Source: Spirochaetae bacterium HGW-Spirochaetae-2 (GTDB taxonomy: Bacteria; Spirochaetota; Spirochaetia; Sphaerochaetales; Sphaerochaetaceae). Taken from it: 52,915 bases of DNA. The translations under genes and the position numbers were made by a program. A model generated the notes under the pieces. It was not told the DNA's origin. It did not search any database and was given only the letters and a program-made list of their open reading frames with translations. Below, piece after piece: positions 34,829-43,101 of the stretch. Each line of letters opens with the position of its first letter. Within the stretch, counting starts at the first letter, position 1. The stretch is from the NCBI GenBank assembly GCA_002839355.1, contig PGXW01000032.1:1-52915 (forward strand). The letters are read 5' to 3'.

Positions 34829-34895
34829 CGCAAGAGCTCCCAATCGATCTGACTGGGAAAATACAAGAATTCAGCATATTCTAACACACTTTTAT

Positions 34896-34923
34896 TACAT
34901 AAATTATTCATAATTTTTGTCAA
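34896..34923 (-). promoter_or_regulatory. Promoter of prs
   Basis: On the minus strand TTGACA (34918-34923), 16 bases, TATGTA (34896-34901). The start of transcription near 34889 places the whole upstream coding extension of prs inside the mRNA. The rest of 34829-35189 holds no gene I can support; open frames there start upstream of a good ribosome site and are not credible. Confidence 0.55.
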
Positions 34924-35189
34924 TCTTTATGCTATTAATGATTTTTATATTCATATTGTATTTGTATTTTACAAGAGTGCAAGAGGTGGATCAATGAGAC
35001 TTCACCTCTCAATTGTCCCGAAGGGTTTTGTATTTCGCCTTTCATCGGTTTCTTCCCAACCACGTACTCTCGTCACACACTTCGCCCCACCGCACGGGTG
35101 GGACTTGGGTGTTGTTTGCAACCTTTTGCTCTTTTCCTTGTTTTACATTTGTACTATCAGTATATTTCATGACAAGGAGGAGAGAGACA

Positions 35190-35729
35190 ATGAGAAGATA
35201 TATGCAACTTTCGGTGATCCTGGCGATTCTCATCTTACTGGCTGCACCACTCGCAGCACGACCCAACCAAGGTCCGGCGATTGGTGTACAAGCAGGATTC
35301 CTCGCAACCGGCATAGTGGTGGACATACCGCTGGGGGGTATCTCGCTCAATGCAGGTGTGAACTATCCCCTGGGATTCAAGTATATCGAGTGGGCGGCCG
35401 GTGAAACCGATGGCGATTTCTTCATGCCCTACTTCACCGTTACTGGAGATATCACCGTACCGTTCGCCCTGGGCGAGAATTTCGACCTCAAGGTTGGCCT
35501 GAGCACTTTGGCGTTCACCGACTTCGAGACCGGCATGTTCGGAGTGGCCGGAGGAGCCGTCAAGGGTGAATATTGGATTCCCAACAAGGACATGGGACTA
35601 TTTGTGAATCTGAACGTACCTGTTGCTGTCTACATCCTGACCGAGGACCAACAATGGGGTATGGTGAATGCCTTCATACCGTTGGTAGGTTTGTTCACCA
35701 CGACAGCTGGAGTCTTGTGGACTTTCTAG
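35190..35729 (+). CDS. Small outer-membrane beta-barrel protein
   Basis: A 179-aa exported protein. The signal peptide (MQLSVILAILILLAAPLAA) is followed by a Gly-rich alternating sequence of about eight strand-like segments (IGVQAGFLATGIVVDIPL, LNAGVNYPLGFKYIEW, FDLKVGLSTLAFTD), and the chain ends in Phe (VLWTF), the BAM recognition residue. It looks like a small OmpA/OmpX-type barrel. AAGGAGG about nine bases before the ATG at 35190 fixes the start. It is convergent with argH, leaving three bases between stop codons. Function unknown. Confidence 0.78.
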   Translation: MRRYMQLSVILAILILLAAPLAARPNQGPAIGVQAGFLATGIVVDIPLGGISLNAGVNYPLGFKYIEWAAGETDGDFFMPYFTVTGDITVPFALGENFDLKVGLSTLAFTDFETGMFGVAGGAVKGEYWIPNKDMGLFVNLNVPVAVYILTEDQQWGMVNAFIPLVGLFTTTAGVLWTF

Positions 35730-35732
35730 AAA

Positions 35733-37040
35733 CTACCACGTGACCAGGCTGGCGGACTTCTTGGACAACTTCAGATAGGAACCGAGAAGTTTCGTCAGCT
35801 TGGAGTCACACGACATCTGAAGCGTCTTTACCTGGGCACGTTGTGTTTCGAGGCCTAGGTTTCCTGTGGTCCCCTCGCTGCTTCGGTTCCGTATCGTCTC
35901 ATCCGCATCGTACGCGGCAACGGAATCGAGATCCATACCAACCTCTTTGTAGACATCGCGGAACGACCCGCCATGAGCCAAACGCCGCAACACCTCGTCG
36001 GTGGCGTAGAGCTCACTCGCGCACCCGGCACGCAGAGCTGTTTCATTGACCTGCAACCGCTGGACCATAAGTCGCATGACCCGAACGACCAGGAGCGCAG
36101 TCTTGGTACCGGTGAACAACGGTTCCTTGGTGTCCTGGAAATCACGGTTGTATCCGGAAGGGAGACTGCGGATTATCGACTTCACCCGTTGTGAACAGGA
36201 GGAAACCACTGCACTGCGGCTTCTGGTCAACTCGAGGCCATCGGGATTCCGCTTCTGCGGCATGATGCTGCTACCGGTGCACAACTCCTTGAGTGTCAAC
36301 GTTATGTAATCACATCCATCAAGCAATATGGCTTCGAACTTCCCCCTACTGTTGTTGGCGTACAACACATTGTTCTGCACCTTCGCGAATCCCATCTGAT
36401 CGGCGGCAAATGAACGGTCCAGTGGCAGCGGTGTCCCATACGATGCGGCGGAACCAAGCGGAGACTGGTCGAACAAGGGAAACAGGTGCAACAACTGATT
36501 CGCTTCATCGGACAACTCTTCGGCAAAAGAAGCTGCCCACATACCTACCGAGGAAGGCATGGCCAATTGCATATGCGTCCTGCCCGGCATGGGGATGAAC
36601 TCATGCTTCTTGGCGAGAGTGAACAAATCATCGGCCAATTGGTTGGTTTCCGCCACCATATGGACAATAAATTCACGCATCCACAGGCGCAATGCAGTCT
36701 GGACCTGGTCGTTCCTCGATCGTCCGGTATGGATCTTCTTGCCTGCATCTCCAATACGACGAGTCAGGTAGGCTTCGATGGCGGTGTGGCAATCTTCATC
36801 GGAAATGGTAATTGCGAACTCCCCCCTGCTGTCGAGGTCCAGCACTTCCGCAAGGGCTGCTTCTAGGGAGATCAACTCGTCATCGGAAAGGATGTTGGCT
36901 TTGTGCAACGTACGGGCATGCGCTATCGACGCGAGACAATCGGCCGCTATCAGATTGCGGTCGAGCACGTAATCGTTGCCGACGGTAAAATCTTCCATCA
37001 ACGCATCCAATGTATAGCCTTTCTGCCATAATTTACCCAT
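35733..37040 (-). CDS. argH: Argininosuccinate lyase
   Basis: A 435-aa member of the fumarase/aspartase superfamily, cleaving argininosuccinate to arginine and fumarate. Signature segments: WQKGYTLDALMEDFTVGNDY at the start, DEDCHTAIEAYL, IHTGRSRNDQVQTALRLWM (about 99-117), GRTHMQLAMPSSVG and the superfamily loop GSSIMPQKRNPDGLELTRSR (about 253-272) that carries the catalytic Ser. The chain is slightly shorter than the usual 450-470. GGAGG before the ATG at 37040 fixes the start. No argG or other arginine gene is adjacent, so a diverged lyase of related substrate cannot be fully excluded. Confidence 0.88.
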   Translation of the reverse strand: MGKLWQKGYTLDALMEDFTVGNDYVLDRNLIAADCLASIAHARTLHKANILSDDELISLEAALAEVLDLDSRGEFAITISDEDCHTAIEAYLTRRIGDAGKKIHTGRSRNDQVQTALRLWMREFIVHMVAETNQLADDLFTLAKKHEFIPMPGRTHMQLAMPSSVGMWAASFAEELSDEANQLLHLFPLFDQSPLGSAASYGTPLPLDRSFAADQMGFAKVQNNVLYANNSRGKFEAILLDGCDYITLTLKELCTGSSIMPQKRNPDGLELTRSRSAVVSSCSQRVKSIIRSLPSGYNRDFQDTKEPLFTGTKTALLVVRVMRLMVQRLQVNETALRAGCASELYATDEVLRRLAHGGSFRDVYKEVGMDLDSVAAYDADETIRNRSSEGTTGNLGLETQRAQVKTLQMSCDSKLTKLLGSYLKLSKKSASLVTW

Positions 37041-37135
37041 TCGCACGCCTCCTCCAACGCCCAAAGTGTAGAGGAACAACGAAGGCAGGTCAATCAATTC
37101 AAGGACAATCGAGGTAGGTTATATAAGGAGGATGT

Positions 37136-38113
37136 ATGAGAAGACATAGCTATCATCTACTACTGATTATCCTGTACATCTTGATTGCAAGCGCGTGTGA
37201 TGCCCAAGCCCAACGGGAACTGTTCAACGTCCTGGCAGGAACAGACCACCAGGGGCCAGTCCTCATGGAAACCAAGGCAACCGGAACGCATACCGCTACC
37301 TATCGATTCGACGAGATGGTCTTCTGTTCCTCGGAAGATTTCCGTATAGGTGCAGACGACAATTCCATACGGTCGGTCACCACCTTCGAAGAGGAAGTCA
37401 AGCTAATATTCACCCGTCCCCTCAGACCCGGTTTCCGAATCATGGTGGAAGGAAGGGTCTCCGACCAATTCGGCAATACACTGACCTTCAGCTCCGGTGT
37501 CTGGGGATTCAACGATAGGTTACCCGCAGTCCGGATCAACGAGTTCACGACCAAGGGAAGCCCAACAAATCCGGACCGGGTTGAATTGCTGGCCTTTACG
37601 GATGGGAATCTGGCCGGTTTGACTCTATATGACGGACTTTCGGAATCCTTCGACAGCGAATGCATCCTGCCATCGTATGAAGTCAAGAAAGGTGATCACG
37701 TGGTCATCGAGTACAGCGAAGGTCTACGCCAGAAACACCCGATCGAGTTCTATGGAGGCCCTGTCGGCCTCGGAGCCAATAATGGAGTGATAAGCCTGTA
37801 CGATTCTCCGGACGGTGCGATGATCGATGCCGTCCTGTACAGCAACAGGACCAGTTCCTCTGACAACGATTATGGGGGATTCGGTACCAGCAAAGTGCAC
37901 CAGCGGGCCTTGCTCCTTGAGGAATCGGGTCAATGGGATGCCTACCCGATCGTACCGGAAGCTGGAGTCGACAGCACCTACAGTACGGCTACCCGATCAA
38001 TCTGCAGGACCGAGGACGCACCCGATACCGATACGCGCAGCGATTGGCACATCGTACCCACAAGCAAGGCCAGTTTCGGCTCTCCCAACAGTCCCGATAT
38101 CCATGAACCGTAG
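37136..38113 (+). CDS. Lipoprotein with Ig-like and lamin-tail-like domains
   Basis: A 325-aa surface or periplasmic lipoprotein. A signal peptide ends in the lipobox LIASAC (Cys near 21). Residues about 40-125 form a Big_5-like sandwich (VRSVTTFEEEVKLIF, FRIMVEGRVSDQFGNTLTF-type pattern). Then AVRINEFTTKGSPTNPDRVELLAF and LAGLTLYDGL resemble the lamin-tail/LTD fold often seen in cell-surface proteins. GGAGG lies four bases before the ATG. It is divergent from argH and followed by a strong bidirectional terminator. Domain calls are by pattern; function unknown. Confidence 0.72.
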   Translation: MRRHSYHLLLIILYILIASACDAQAQRELFNVLAGTDHQGPVLMETKATGTHTATYRFDEMVFCSSEDFRIGADDNSIRSVTTFEEEVKLIFTRPLRPGFRIMVEGRVSDQFGNTLTFSSGVWGFNDRLPAVRINEFTTKGSPTNPDRVELLAFTDGNLAGLTLYDGLSESFDSECILPSYEVKKGDHVVIEYSEGLRQKHPIEFYGGPVGLGANNGVISLYDSPDGAMIDAVLYSNRTSSSDNDYGGFGTSKVHQRALLLEESGQWDAYPIVPEAGVDSTYSTATRSICRTEDAPDTDTRSDWHIVPTSKASFGSPNSPDIHEP

Positions 38114-38120
38114 GAAATAT

Positions 38121-38160
38121 GGAAAAGCCGGACATGGTGATGATGTCCGGCCCATTTTCC
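38121..38160. terminator. Bidirectional terminator
   Basis: A nested stem: GCCGGACAT (38127-38135) pairs with ATGTCCGGC (38143-38151) and the flanking GGAAAA pairs with TTTTCC. T runs follow on both strands. It sits between the convergent lipoprotein and thioredoxin genes and can serve both. Confidence 0.88.
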
Positions 38161-38183
38161 AAAGGAATGCTTCGTTCGAATCG

Positions 38184-38504
38184 TTAGATATACTCTGCCA
38201 CGAACGACTCGAGCGCTGCTAGGGAAACTGCCCCGATACGCTGGTTCACGACCTTACCGTCCTTGAAAAGCGCCAGGGTGGGAATGCTGGAAATATTGAA
38301 CTTTTCGGCCAGTTCAGGCTGTTCATCAACATTCACTTTACCGACCTTCAGTTTGCCGACATGATTTTCGGCAAGTTTGGCGACCGCAGGGGCGACCATC
38401 TTGCAAGGACCACACCATACAGCCCAAAAGTCTACCAGAACCGGTACATTCGATTTCAAAACTTCAGCGTCAAAGTTGGCATTGGTCAACGTTACTTCAC
38501 TCAT
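38184..38504 (-). CDS. trxA: Thioredoxin
   Basis: A 106-aa cytosolic disulfide reductase. The active site WCGPCKMVAP lies at about 29-38, after VPVLVDFWAVW, and the cis-Pro loop SIPTLALFKDGKVV is present with the normal thioredoxin length. GAGGAGG just before the ATG at 38504 fixes the start. A single gene with its own upstream region and a shared bidirectional terminator downstream. Confidence 0.95.
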   Translation of the reverse strand: MSEVTLTNANFDAEVLKSNVPVLVDFWAVWCGPCKMVAPAVAKLAENHVGKLKVGKVNVDEQPELAEKFNISSIPTLALFKDGKVVNQRIGAVSLAALESFVAEYI

Positions 38505-38620
38505 TGGGATCCTCCTCAATTCAACAACAACAACCCAAGTATACTATGGTGATTCATAAAAGGAAAGTGACTTTGTGACACACTATCGCCATCGAGAACC
38601 TTGCGAAGGGCAGTTGTCCG

Positions 38621-39064
38621 TCACCGTTGCAAACCGACCAGATATGTTGCCAAGGCAATAACAAAGATGATGACGAAGCACGCTATCATGATGCCGAGTG
38701 TGCGGGAATAGCCGTGAGGGGTAATCTGTCCAGCTTGATCCATACTCCTGATACCGGGGTACAATCGAGAGAAGAACGTCAGGATCGAGAAGATCAAGGC
38801 AATGGCGCTGAAGACTTTTGTCGCTGCATTTCCGGTGATGACAATACCGATAAGAAGGACAATAAAGATCAGCTTGGTACCTGCAACCCAATTGATGAGA
38901 TAGGTGACAAGCGCATGGATTTCCGGGTCCGATTTTGACTTTGCATACGCATTGAAGAAGCCAACGCTATTCCCTCTCTTTGATCCTGGCGACAGGTACA
39001 GCACAAGGACATTCAATAGTTCCAAGGTACCGAATACTATCAAAGCAACCGATATCGCATCCAT
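38621..39064 (-). CDS. Four-helix membrane protein, unknown
   Basis: A 147-aa integral membrane protein of four predicted helices: ISVALIVFGTLELLNVLVLYL, LVTYLINWVAGTKLIFIVLLIGIVI, VFSAIALIFSILTFFSRLY and LGIMIACFVIIFVIALATYLVGL. A charged segment between the first two carries YAKSKSDPEIH. There is no known motif I can name. GGGAGG seven bases before the ATG at 39064 supports the start over the longer frame. It is divergent from the decayed hydrolase at 39331. No function is assigned. Confidence 0.75.
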   Translation of the reverse strand: MDAISVALIVFGTLELLNVLVLYLSPGSKRGNSVGFFNAYAKSKSDPEIHALVTYLINWVAGTKLIFIVLLIGIVITGNAATKVFSAIALIFSILTFFSRLYPGIRSMDQAGQITPHGYSRTLGIMIACFVIIFVIALATYLVGLQR

Positions 39065-39330
39065 GACAGCCTCCCGTTCATGCGAACCCCCGTGCCCCGC
39101 AACTTGTTGCAGTTTGCAGTCTACAAATTGCCACATCCCATTTCCGGTATTTTACCCTATGTTGTTCTTTGCGCACAAGATATTTGCGTTCGATACAAGA
39201 AGACTCCCATGGGAATAGTACTTTGCCTTGCAATAGTATGCTTTTCAAGCATAATGGATGGGGGTCGAACGTTCCACGTCAGACTTTCGGGAGCCATGCG
39301 TGGAAAATATTGACACGAGGGGATATGGCG

Positions 39331-39655
39331 ATGTCAAAAGGTAGCCGGGAAAGCAGCCGATTGGTCAAATATATGGGAACCGGACTTGGCATTGCAGCAG
39401 TTCTGTTCGTCGTGACTTCGCTCGTTGCCACCAAGATTGTATATGACAAGCAATTCCCGCGCTATGACAGTGGTCAGCGTATCCGGGGTGAATACCGCCA
39501 TCGATATGATAATGGAACAGGGTGAAGCACTGATGGGCGGTTTCATCCACACCCAATTCCCATTCCTTTGGCTCTATCAACGGTTGCTGTTTGGTAAAGT
39601 CGCGTCGTTCGATGCGGTCTCGGCAATACATGTGACCGGTGTCAAGGGAGGATAA
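39331..39655 (+). pseudogene. Decayed alpha/beta hydrolase gene
   Basis: An N-terminal piece with a membrane anchor and conserved KIVYDKQFPRYD (about residues 35-46), typical of a family of membrane-anchored alpha/beta hydrolases, runs into nonsense. From about 39470 another frame encodes VVSVSGVN, then MIMEQGEALMGGF and LWLYQRLLFGKVASFDAVSAI, matching a later part of the same family. About 120-150 codons including the nucleophile elbow are missing, and the frame then stops at 39655 before the C-terminal catalytic residues. The piece is therefore internally deleted, shifted and truncated. It is adjacent to the TetR gene. Confidence 0.7.
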
Positions 39656-39665
39656 TCTCTTGAAA

Positions 39666-40349
39666 CTAGTGGGATTCCTTCAGAATCCGTTCCAACCCAT
39701 CCAGGATGATCTTTAGGCCGAATGAAAAATCCGCTTCGATATCATAACCGGATTGCATTGAATTCATGGCCATCCGGTATAGATTAGGATACTTGTCGGC
39801 CGGAATGGACTCCAGCATGGCTGCGGCCATCTCCTCGGCTGTGGCCTCTCCGTCAGCCGAGGCATTCGACTGTTGTATGCTGAAACCATAGATATAGCTG
39901 TCCAGCAAAGAGAAGGCACGCCCGGCACCGTCTATGGAAAATCCGGCCTTGAAGAGCGTGCCCAACACCCATTCGAAGTAATGCAGCCTTGACGGTCCAC
40001 TTGACTTGCGGGAATCCAGCAAGGAGGGCACCCATGGATGAAGTTGAAATAGGCGATGGGCAGAGACAGCACGGCGGTGCATCGCCTCACGCCAGTTGCC
40101 GGTATCCTCGGGCAAATCGAATTGGTCAATTACCAAATCCACCATACCATCCAGAATATCATCCTTGTTGGCAACATGATTGTACAGAGACATAGCTTCC
40201 ACATGTAGCCGTGAAGAAACCTCACGCATGGTGACCGCGCCCACTCCGCGCTCGTCGGCGATCTCCATCGCCGCGGTGAATATCCTATCCCGATTCAATG
40301 GAAGGCGTGGTCGGTTCTTTTTATCGTTTCCGAAAATTTCTTTAGCCAT
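39666..40349 (-). CDS. TetR-family transcription regulator
   Basis: A 227-aa repressor. The N-terminal helix-turn-helix is RIFTAAMEIADERGVGAVTM, REVSSRLHVEAMSLYNHVANKDDILDGMVD (about 22-74), a standard TetR motif. The C-terminal ligand domain resembles the tetracycline-repressor-like TetR_C group. The gene is divergent from a membrane protein gene; two 15-bp palindromes lie in the 124-bp shared region, where a TetR dimer would be expected to bind both itself and the divergent promoter. The inducer is unknown. Confidence 0.9.
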   Translation of the reverse strand: MAKEIFGNDKKNRPRLPLNRDRIFTAAMEIADERGVGAVTMREVSSRLHVEAMSLYNHVANKDDILDGMVDLVIDQFDLPEDTGNWREAMHRRAVSAHRLFQLHPWVPSLLDSRKSSGPSRLHYFEWVLGTLFKAGFSIDGAGRAFSLLDSYIYGFSIQQSNASADGEATAEEMAAAMLESIPADKYPNLYRMAMNSMQSGYDIEADFSFGLKIILDGLERILKESH

Positions 40350-40371
40350 TCGTCCTCCCGGATATTGACAA

Positions 40372-40421
40372 ACTTACATTGTAAGTATCATCATGTCTAC
40401 ACATACATACTTAGTAAGTAT
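40372..40421. promoter_or_regulatory. Twin TetR operator palindromes
   Basis: ACTTACA-T-TGTAAGT (40372-40386) and ATACTTA-G-TAAGTAT (40407-40421) are perfect 15-bp palindromes with the shared half-site ACTTA/TAAGT, centres 35 bp apart, between the divergent TetR and membrane protein genes. Confidence 0.8.
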
Positions 40422-40473
40422 ACCATCAACCACCCGACACACACTAGTGTCGGGATATATCAAGGGGACTAAA

Positions 40474-41148
40474 ATGGAAAAATTCAATCGAAAAGGCGTC
40501 ATCCAACAGAAAGTCGGAGGCGTGGCGGCTCTGTATCTTGCACTTGCCTATCTCGCGGCAATGCCCTACTTCCTTGTAGTAGTCGACTATCTTGGTGCGA
40601 CCACCCCAAAGGACAAGGTCGTTCTCATCCTCGAAAACTTCCCCAGCATGTATGCCATGTACCTTGTCACCTACGTCCTGTTTGGAATACTACTTGGGGT
40701 TCTGGCTCTTACCTTATACGACAGATTGCGGATGCATGCACCAATCGTGATGCGGATTGCCACTGCCATCGGTCTTCTTTGGGCTTCCACCCTGGTGGCT
40801 AGCGGAATGGTATTCAACTATGGCATGGGCGTCATCGTAACCCTGGCCGAAATCGACCTCTTGCAAGCCCAACAAACCTGGCAAGCGATAGAACCGATCG
40901 CGATGGGACTAGGCGGAGCCGGTGGCGAATTGCTCGGCGGTTTATGGGTGTTGTTGGTCAGTGCGGTGGCATTAACGAGCGGTTCGTTGCCAAAATTACT
41001 CAGCTGGCTTGGTATGGTCATAGGATTCGCTGGACTGGTCTCGGTCATCCCGGTCCTGCACGATGTCTCAATGGTGTTTGGGATTCTACAAATCCTGTGG
41101 CTGGTGTGGCTTGGTGGTGTGCTTCTGAACACAAAGCAAGCAAATTAA
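40474..41148 (+). CDS. Membrane protein, DUF4386-like, under TetR control
   Basis: A 224-aa integral membrane protein with about six helices, for example VGGVAALYLALAYLAAMPYFLVV, YAMYLVTYVLFGILLGVLAL, LLGGLWVLLVSAVAL and FGILQILWLVWLGGVLL. The helix layout recalls DUF4386 proteins, though I rate that as tentative. AAGGGG six bases before the ATG at 40474 supports the start. The divergent TetR gene and two operators in front of it suggest it is the TetR target, perhaps for export or stress response. Confidence 0.72.
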   Translation: MEKFNRKGVIQQKVGGVAALYLALAYLAAMPYFLVVVDYLGATTPKDKVVLILENFPSMYAMYLVTYVLFGILLGVLALTLYDRLRMHAPIVMRIATAIGLLWASTLVASGMVFNYGMGVIVTLAEIDLLQAQQTWQAIEPIAMGLGGAGGELLGGLWVLLVSAVALTSGSLPKLLSWLGMVIGFAGLVSVIPVLHDVSMVFGILQILWLVWLGGVLLNTKQAN

Positions 41149-41179
41149 AGGAATGCTTACATGCCAAGGGAATCGTTGA

Positions 41180-41399
41180 TTGATGTAAACATTAATGGCG
41201 TTTTTCATGATATCTGTTAATTGGCAATGGCAATTCATCCGCAAACTCCGTCTGACTGGTAAGCTAGGAAATGGGGGAATTTTCGATACTCTACCATTCT
41301 TTGGATCAGTAAGGATTCTGGAGCAATGATTACTGGAACAATCTATTTGACGTACATACTAATAGCGATTATCATGATATATGTTAATTAGAGGTGGCG
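41180..41399 (+). repeat. Imperfect duplicated promoter block upstream of AAA_14 gene
   Basis: Two related blocks of about 50 bp, one ending in CATGATATCTGTTAATT near 41207-41223 and one in CATGATATATGTTAATT near 41373-41389, are spaced by about 166 bp. Each has a -35/-10 like pair 17 bases apart: TTGATG...TTTCAT (41180-41208) and TTGACG...TATCAT (41347-41375). The second serves the gene at 41406. The space between holds no gene. Confidence 0.6.
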
Positions 41400-41405
41400 A
41401 TAAAT

Positions 41406-42578
41406 ATGAAAAGTGACCCATACATCAAACGTACATTGAAGTTGAAGGAAAAACTAGAAAAGAAATCACAATTTCTCCTTGGCCCCCGTATGACAGGAAA
41501 GACTTCTTATATTCGCAATGAGCTGCAAGACATGGTGAGCCTTAGCTGGAACCTGCTTGATGGGAGACTACGGATGAGAGCCGTCTCCGATCCTGGCTTA
41601 CTGAAAGAAGAAGTTGAAGCACTTGACTTGCATGATTGTGTAGTGGTAATCGACGAGATTCAGAAAGCACCCCAACTGTTGGAGGAAGTTCACCTTCTCA
41701 TTGAGGAGAGGAACATCCGGTTCCTGCTCACTGGGTCAAGTGCAAGAAAACTTCGTTCGGGTGGAGTCAATCTCTTGGGTGGCAGGGCTGGTCATATCAC
41801 CATGCATCCCTTCGTCTATCCGGAAATACAAGGTACCGGGTATAGCTTGGAAAGGATATTCAAGTCTGGTCTGCTGCCATCGGCATACTGTTCTGAAAAT
41901 CCTGATGAATCGCTTGGTGACTATGTGGCCCTGTACCTAAACGAAGAGATCCAGGCCGAAGGTGTGACCAGAAAGCTTCCACAGTTCTCTAGATTTCTAG
42001 AAGTTGCTGCATTATCGAACACAGAAATACTCAACTTTACCAATATTGCCAGTGATGTCGGTGTATCAAGACAGGCCGTCACAGGCTGGTACCAGGTGCT
42101 CGTCGACACACTCATCGGGTATGAACTTGTTTCATTCACCAAGGGCATAAAAAGAAAAACCTTCGGAATGCCGAAGTTTTATTTCTTTGATCTCGGAGTT
42201 GCGAGAGCCTTGCAAAATGCAACCGTACCGACCACAACCCAGTCCGAATATGGAAAATTCTTCGAACACTATATGTTTATGGAGCTCCGTTCCTATCTCG
42301 ATTATATCCAGAGTAAAGATGTTCTGAGTTATTGGAGGACAACAAGTGGTTTTGAAGTCGATTTTGTGCTGGGAGAAAGAGTTGCGATAGAGACAAAAAC
42401 AACAAGAAAGGCGGATACAAGGGATTTTACTGGACTCAAGGCCTTTATGGAGGAAAACATATGCCAACGGCACATTCTTGTATGCTGTGAAGATCGGCCA
42501 AGAAAGCTGGAAAATGGTATTGAGGTTATGCCTTGGAGGTATTTCCTGGAACTTCTCTGGAGTGGGAAAATCCTGTAG
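41406..42578 (+). CDS. AAA_14/DUF4143 ATPase
   Basis: A 390-aa AAA-type ATPase. The P-loop is FLLGPRMTGKTSYI (about 24-37), the Walker B region CVVVIDEIQKAP, then IRFLLTGSSARKL and LLGGRAGHITMHP, all typical of AAA_14. The C-terminal DUF4143 part shows RFLEVAALSNTEILNF, VSRQAVTGWYQVLVDTLIGYE and the nuclease-like end SGFEVDFVLGERVAIETK. These proteins are widespread accessory genes of unclear role. GAGGTGG upstream supports the start at 41406. A second gene of the same family lies at 43102 on the other strand, with a DUF2200 gene between them. Confidence 0.85.
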   Translation: MKSDPYIKRTLKLKEKLEKKSQFLLGPRMTGKTSYIRNELQDMVSLSWNLLDGRLRMRAVSDPGLLKEEVEALDLHDCVVVIDEIQKAPQLLEEVHLLIEERNIRFLLTGSSARKLRSGGVNLLGGRAGHITMHPFVYPEIQGTGYSLERIFKSGLLPSAYCSENPDESLGDYVALYLNEEIQAEGVTRKLPQFSRFLEVAALSNTEILNFTNIASDVGVSRQAVTGWYQVLVDTLIGYELVSFTKGIKRKTFGMPKFYFFDLGVARALQNATVPTTTQSEYGKFFEHYMFMELRSYLDYIQSKDVLSYWRTTSGFEVDFVLGERVAIETKTTRKADTRDFTGLKAFMEENICQRHILVCCEDRPRKLENGIEVMPWRYFLELLWSGKIL

Positions 42579-42623
42579 AATACCAATCGCCCATACGCAA
42601 ACTGTTATTCAGGAGGGTGTCGC

Positions 42624-42974
42624 ATGGCATCACATCGTATCTTTTCCATGAGCTTTGCGAGTATCTATCCCATGTATATCGCAAAGGCTGAGAAGAAAGG
42701 CCGGACGAAAGCCGAAGTGGATGAGATCATCCATTGGCTATTCGGATACAATCAGGAAGAACTGGCATTCCACCTGGAAAAGGAAACGGATTTCGAGTCG
42801 TTCATCAAAGGAAGTCCCCGCTTGAATCCTTCCAGGGAAAAAATCACTGGCGTAGTCTGTGGTGTTCGTGTGGAGCATATCGAAGACCCCATCATGAAGG
42901 AGATCCGATACCTCGACAAGCTCATTGACGAATTGGCCAAGGGGAAAGCAATGGAGAAGATTTTACGGATATGA
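42624..42974 (+). CDS. DUF2200 family protein
   Basis: A 116-aa small protein matching DUF2200: [57 protein letters not shown]-type middle and a strongly conserved end [37 protein letters not shown]. The family is compact, cytosolic and without known function. AGGAGGG precedes the ATG. It lies 45 bases after the AAA_14 gene on the same strand and could be its operon partner. Confidence 0.9.
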   Translation: MASHRIFSMSFASIYPMYIAKAEKKGRTKAEVDEIIHWLFGYNQEELAFHLEKETDFESFIKGSPRLNPSREKITGVVCGVRVEHIEDPIMKEIRYLDKLIDELAKGKAMEKILRI

Positions 42975-43101
42975 TGTTAAAATCCCGAACGAATGACTGG
43001 AACGTAAGGTCCAATACGTGAGCCTCTCAGGGTGGCAAGAGAAGCGAAACCTCCTGGGTCCGACTCTTGCTCTGGGGTATTGATGCCTTTCATTCAGATC
43101 A

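Noticed and set aside
34994-35189. Longer starts for the small barrel protein and an overlapping frame
   Set aside because: They precede the strong AAGGAGG site and would bury the signal peptide inside the protein.
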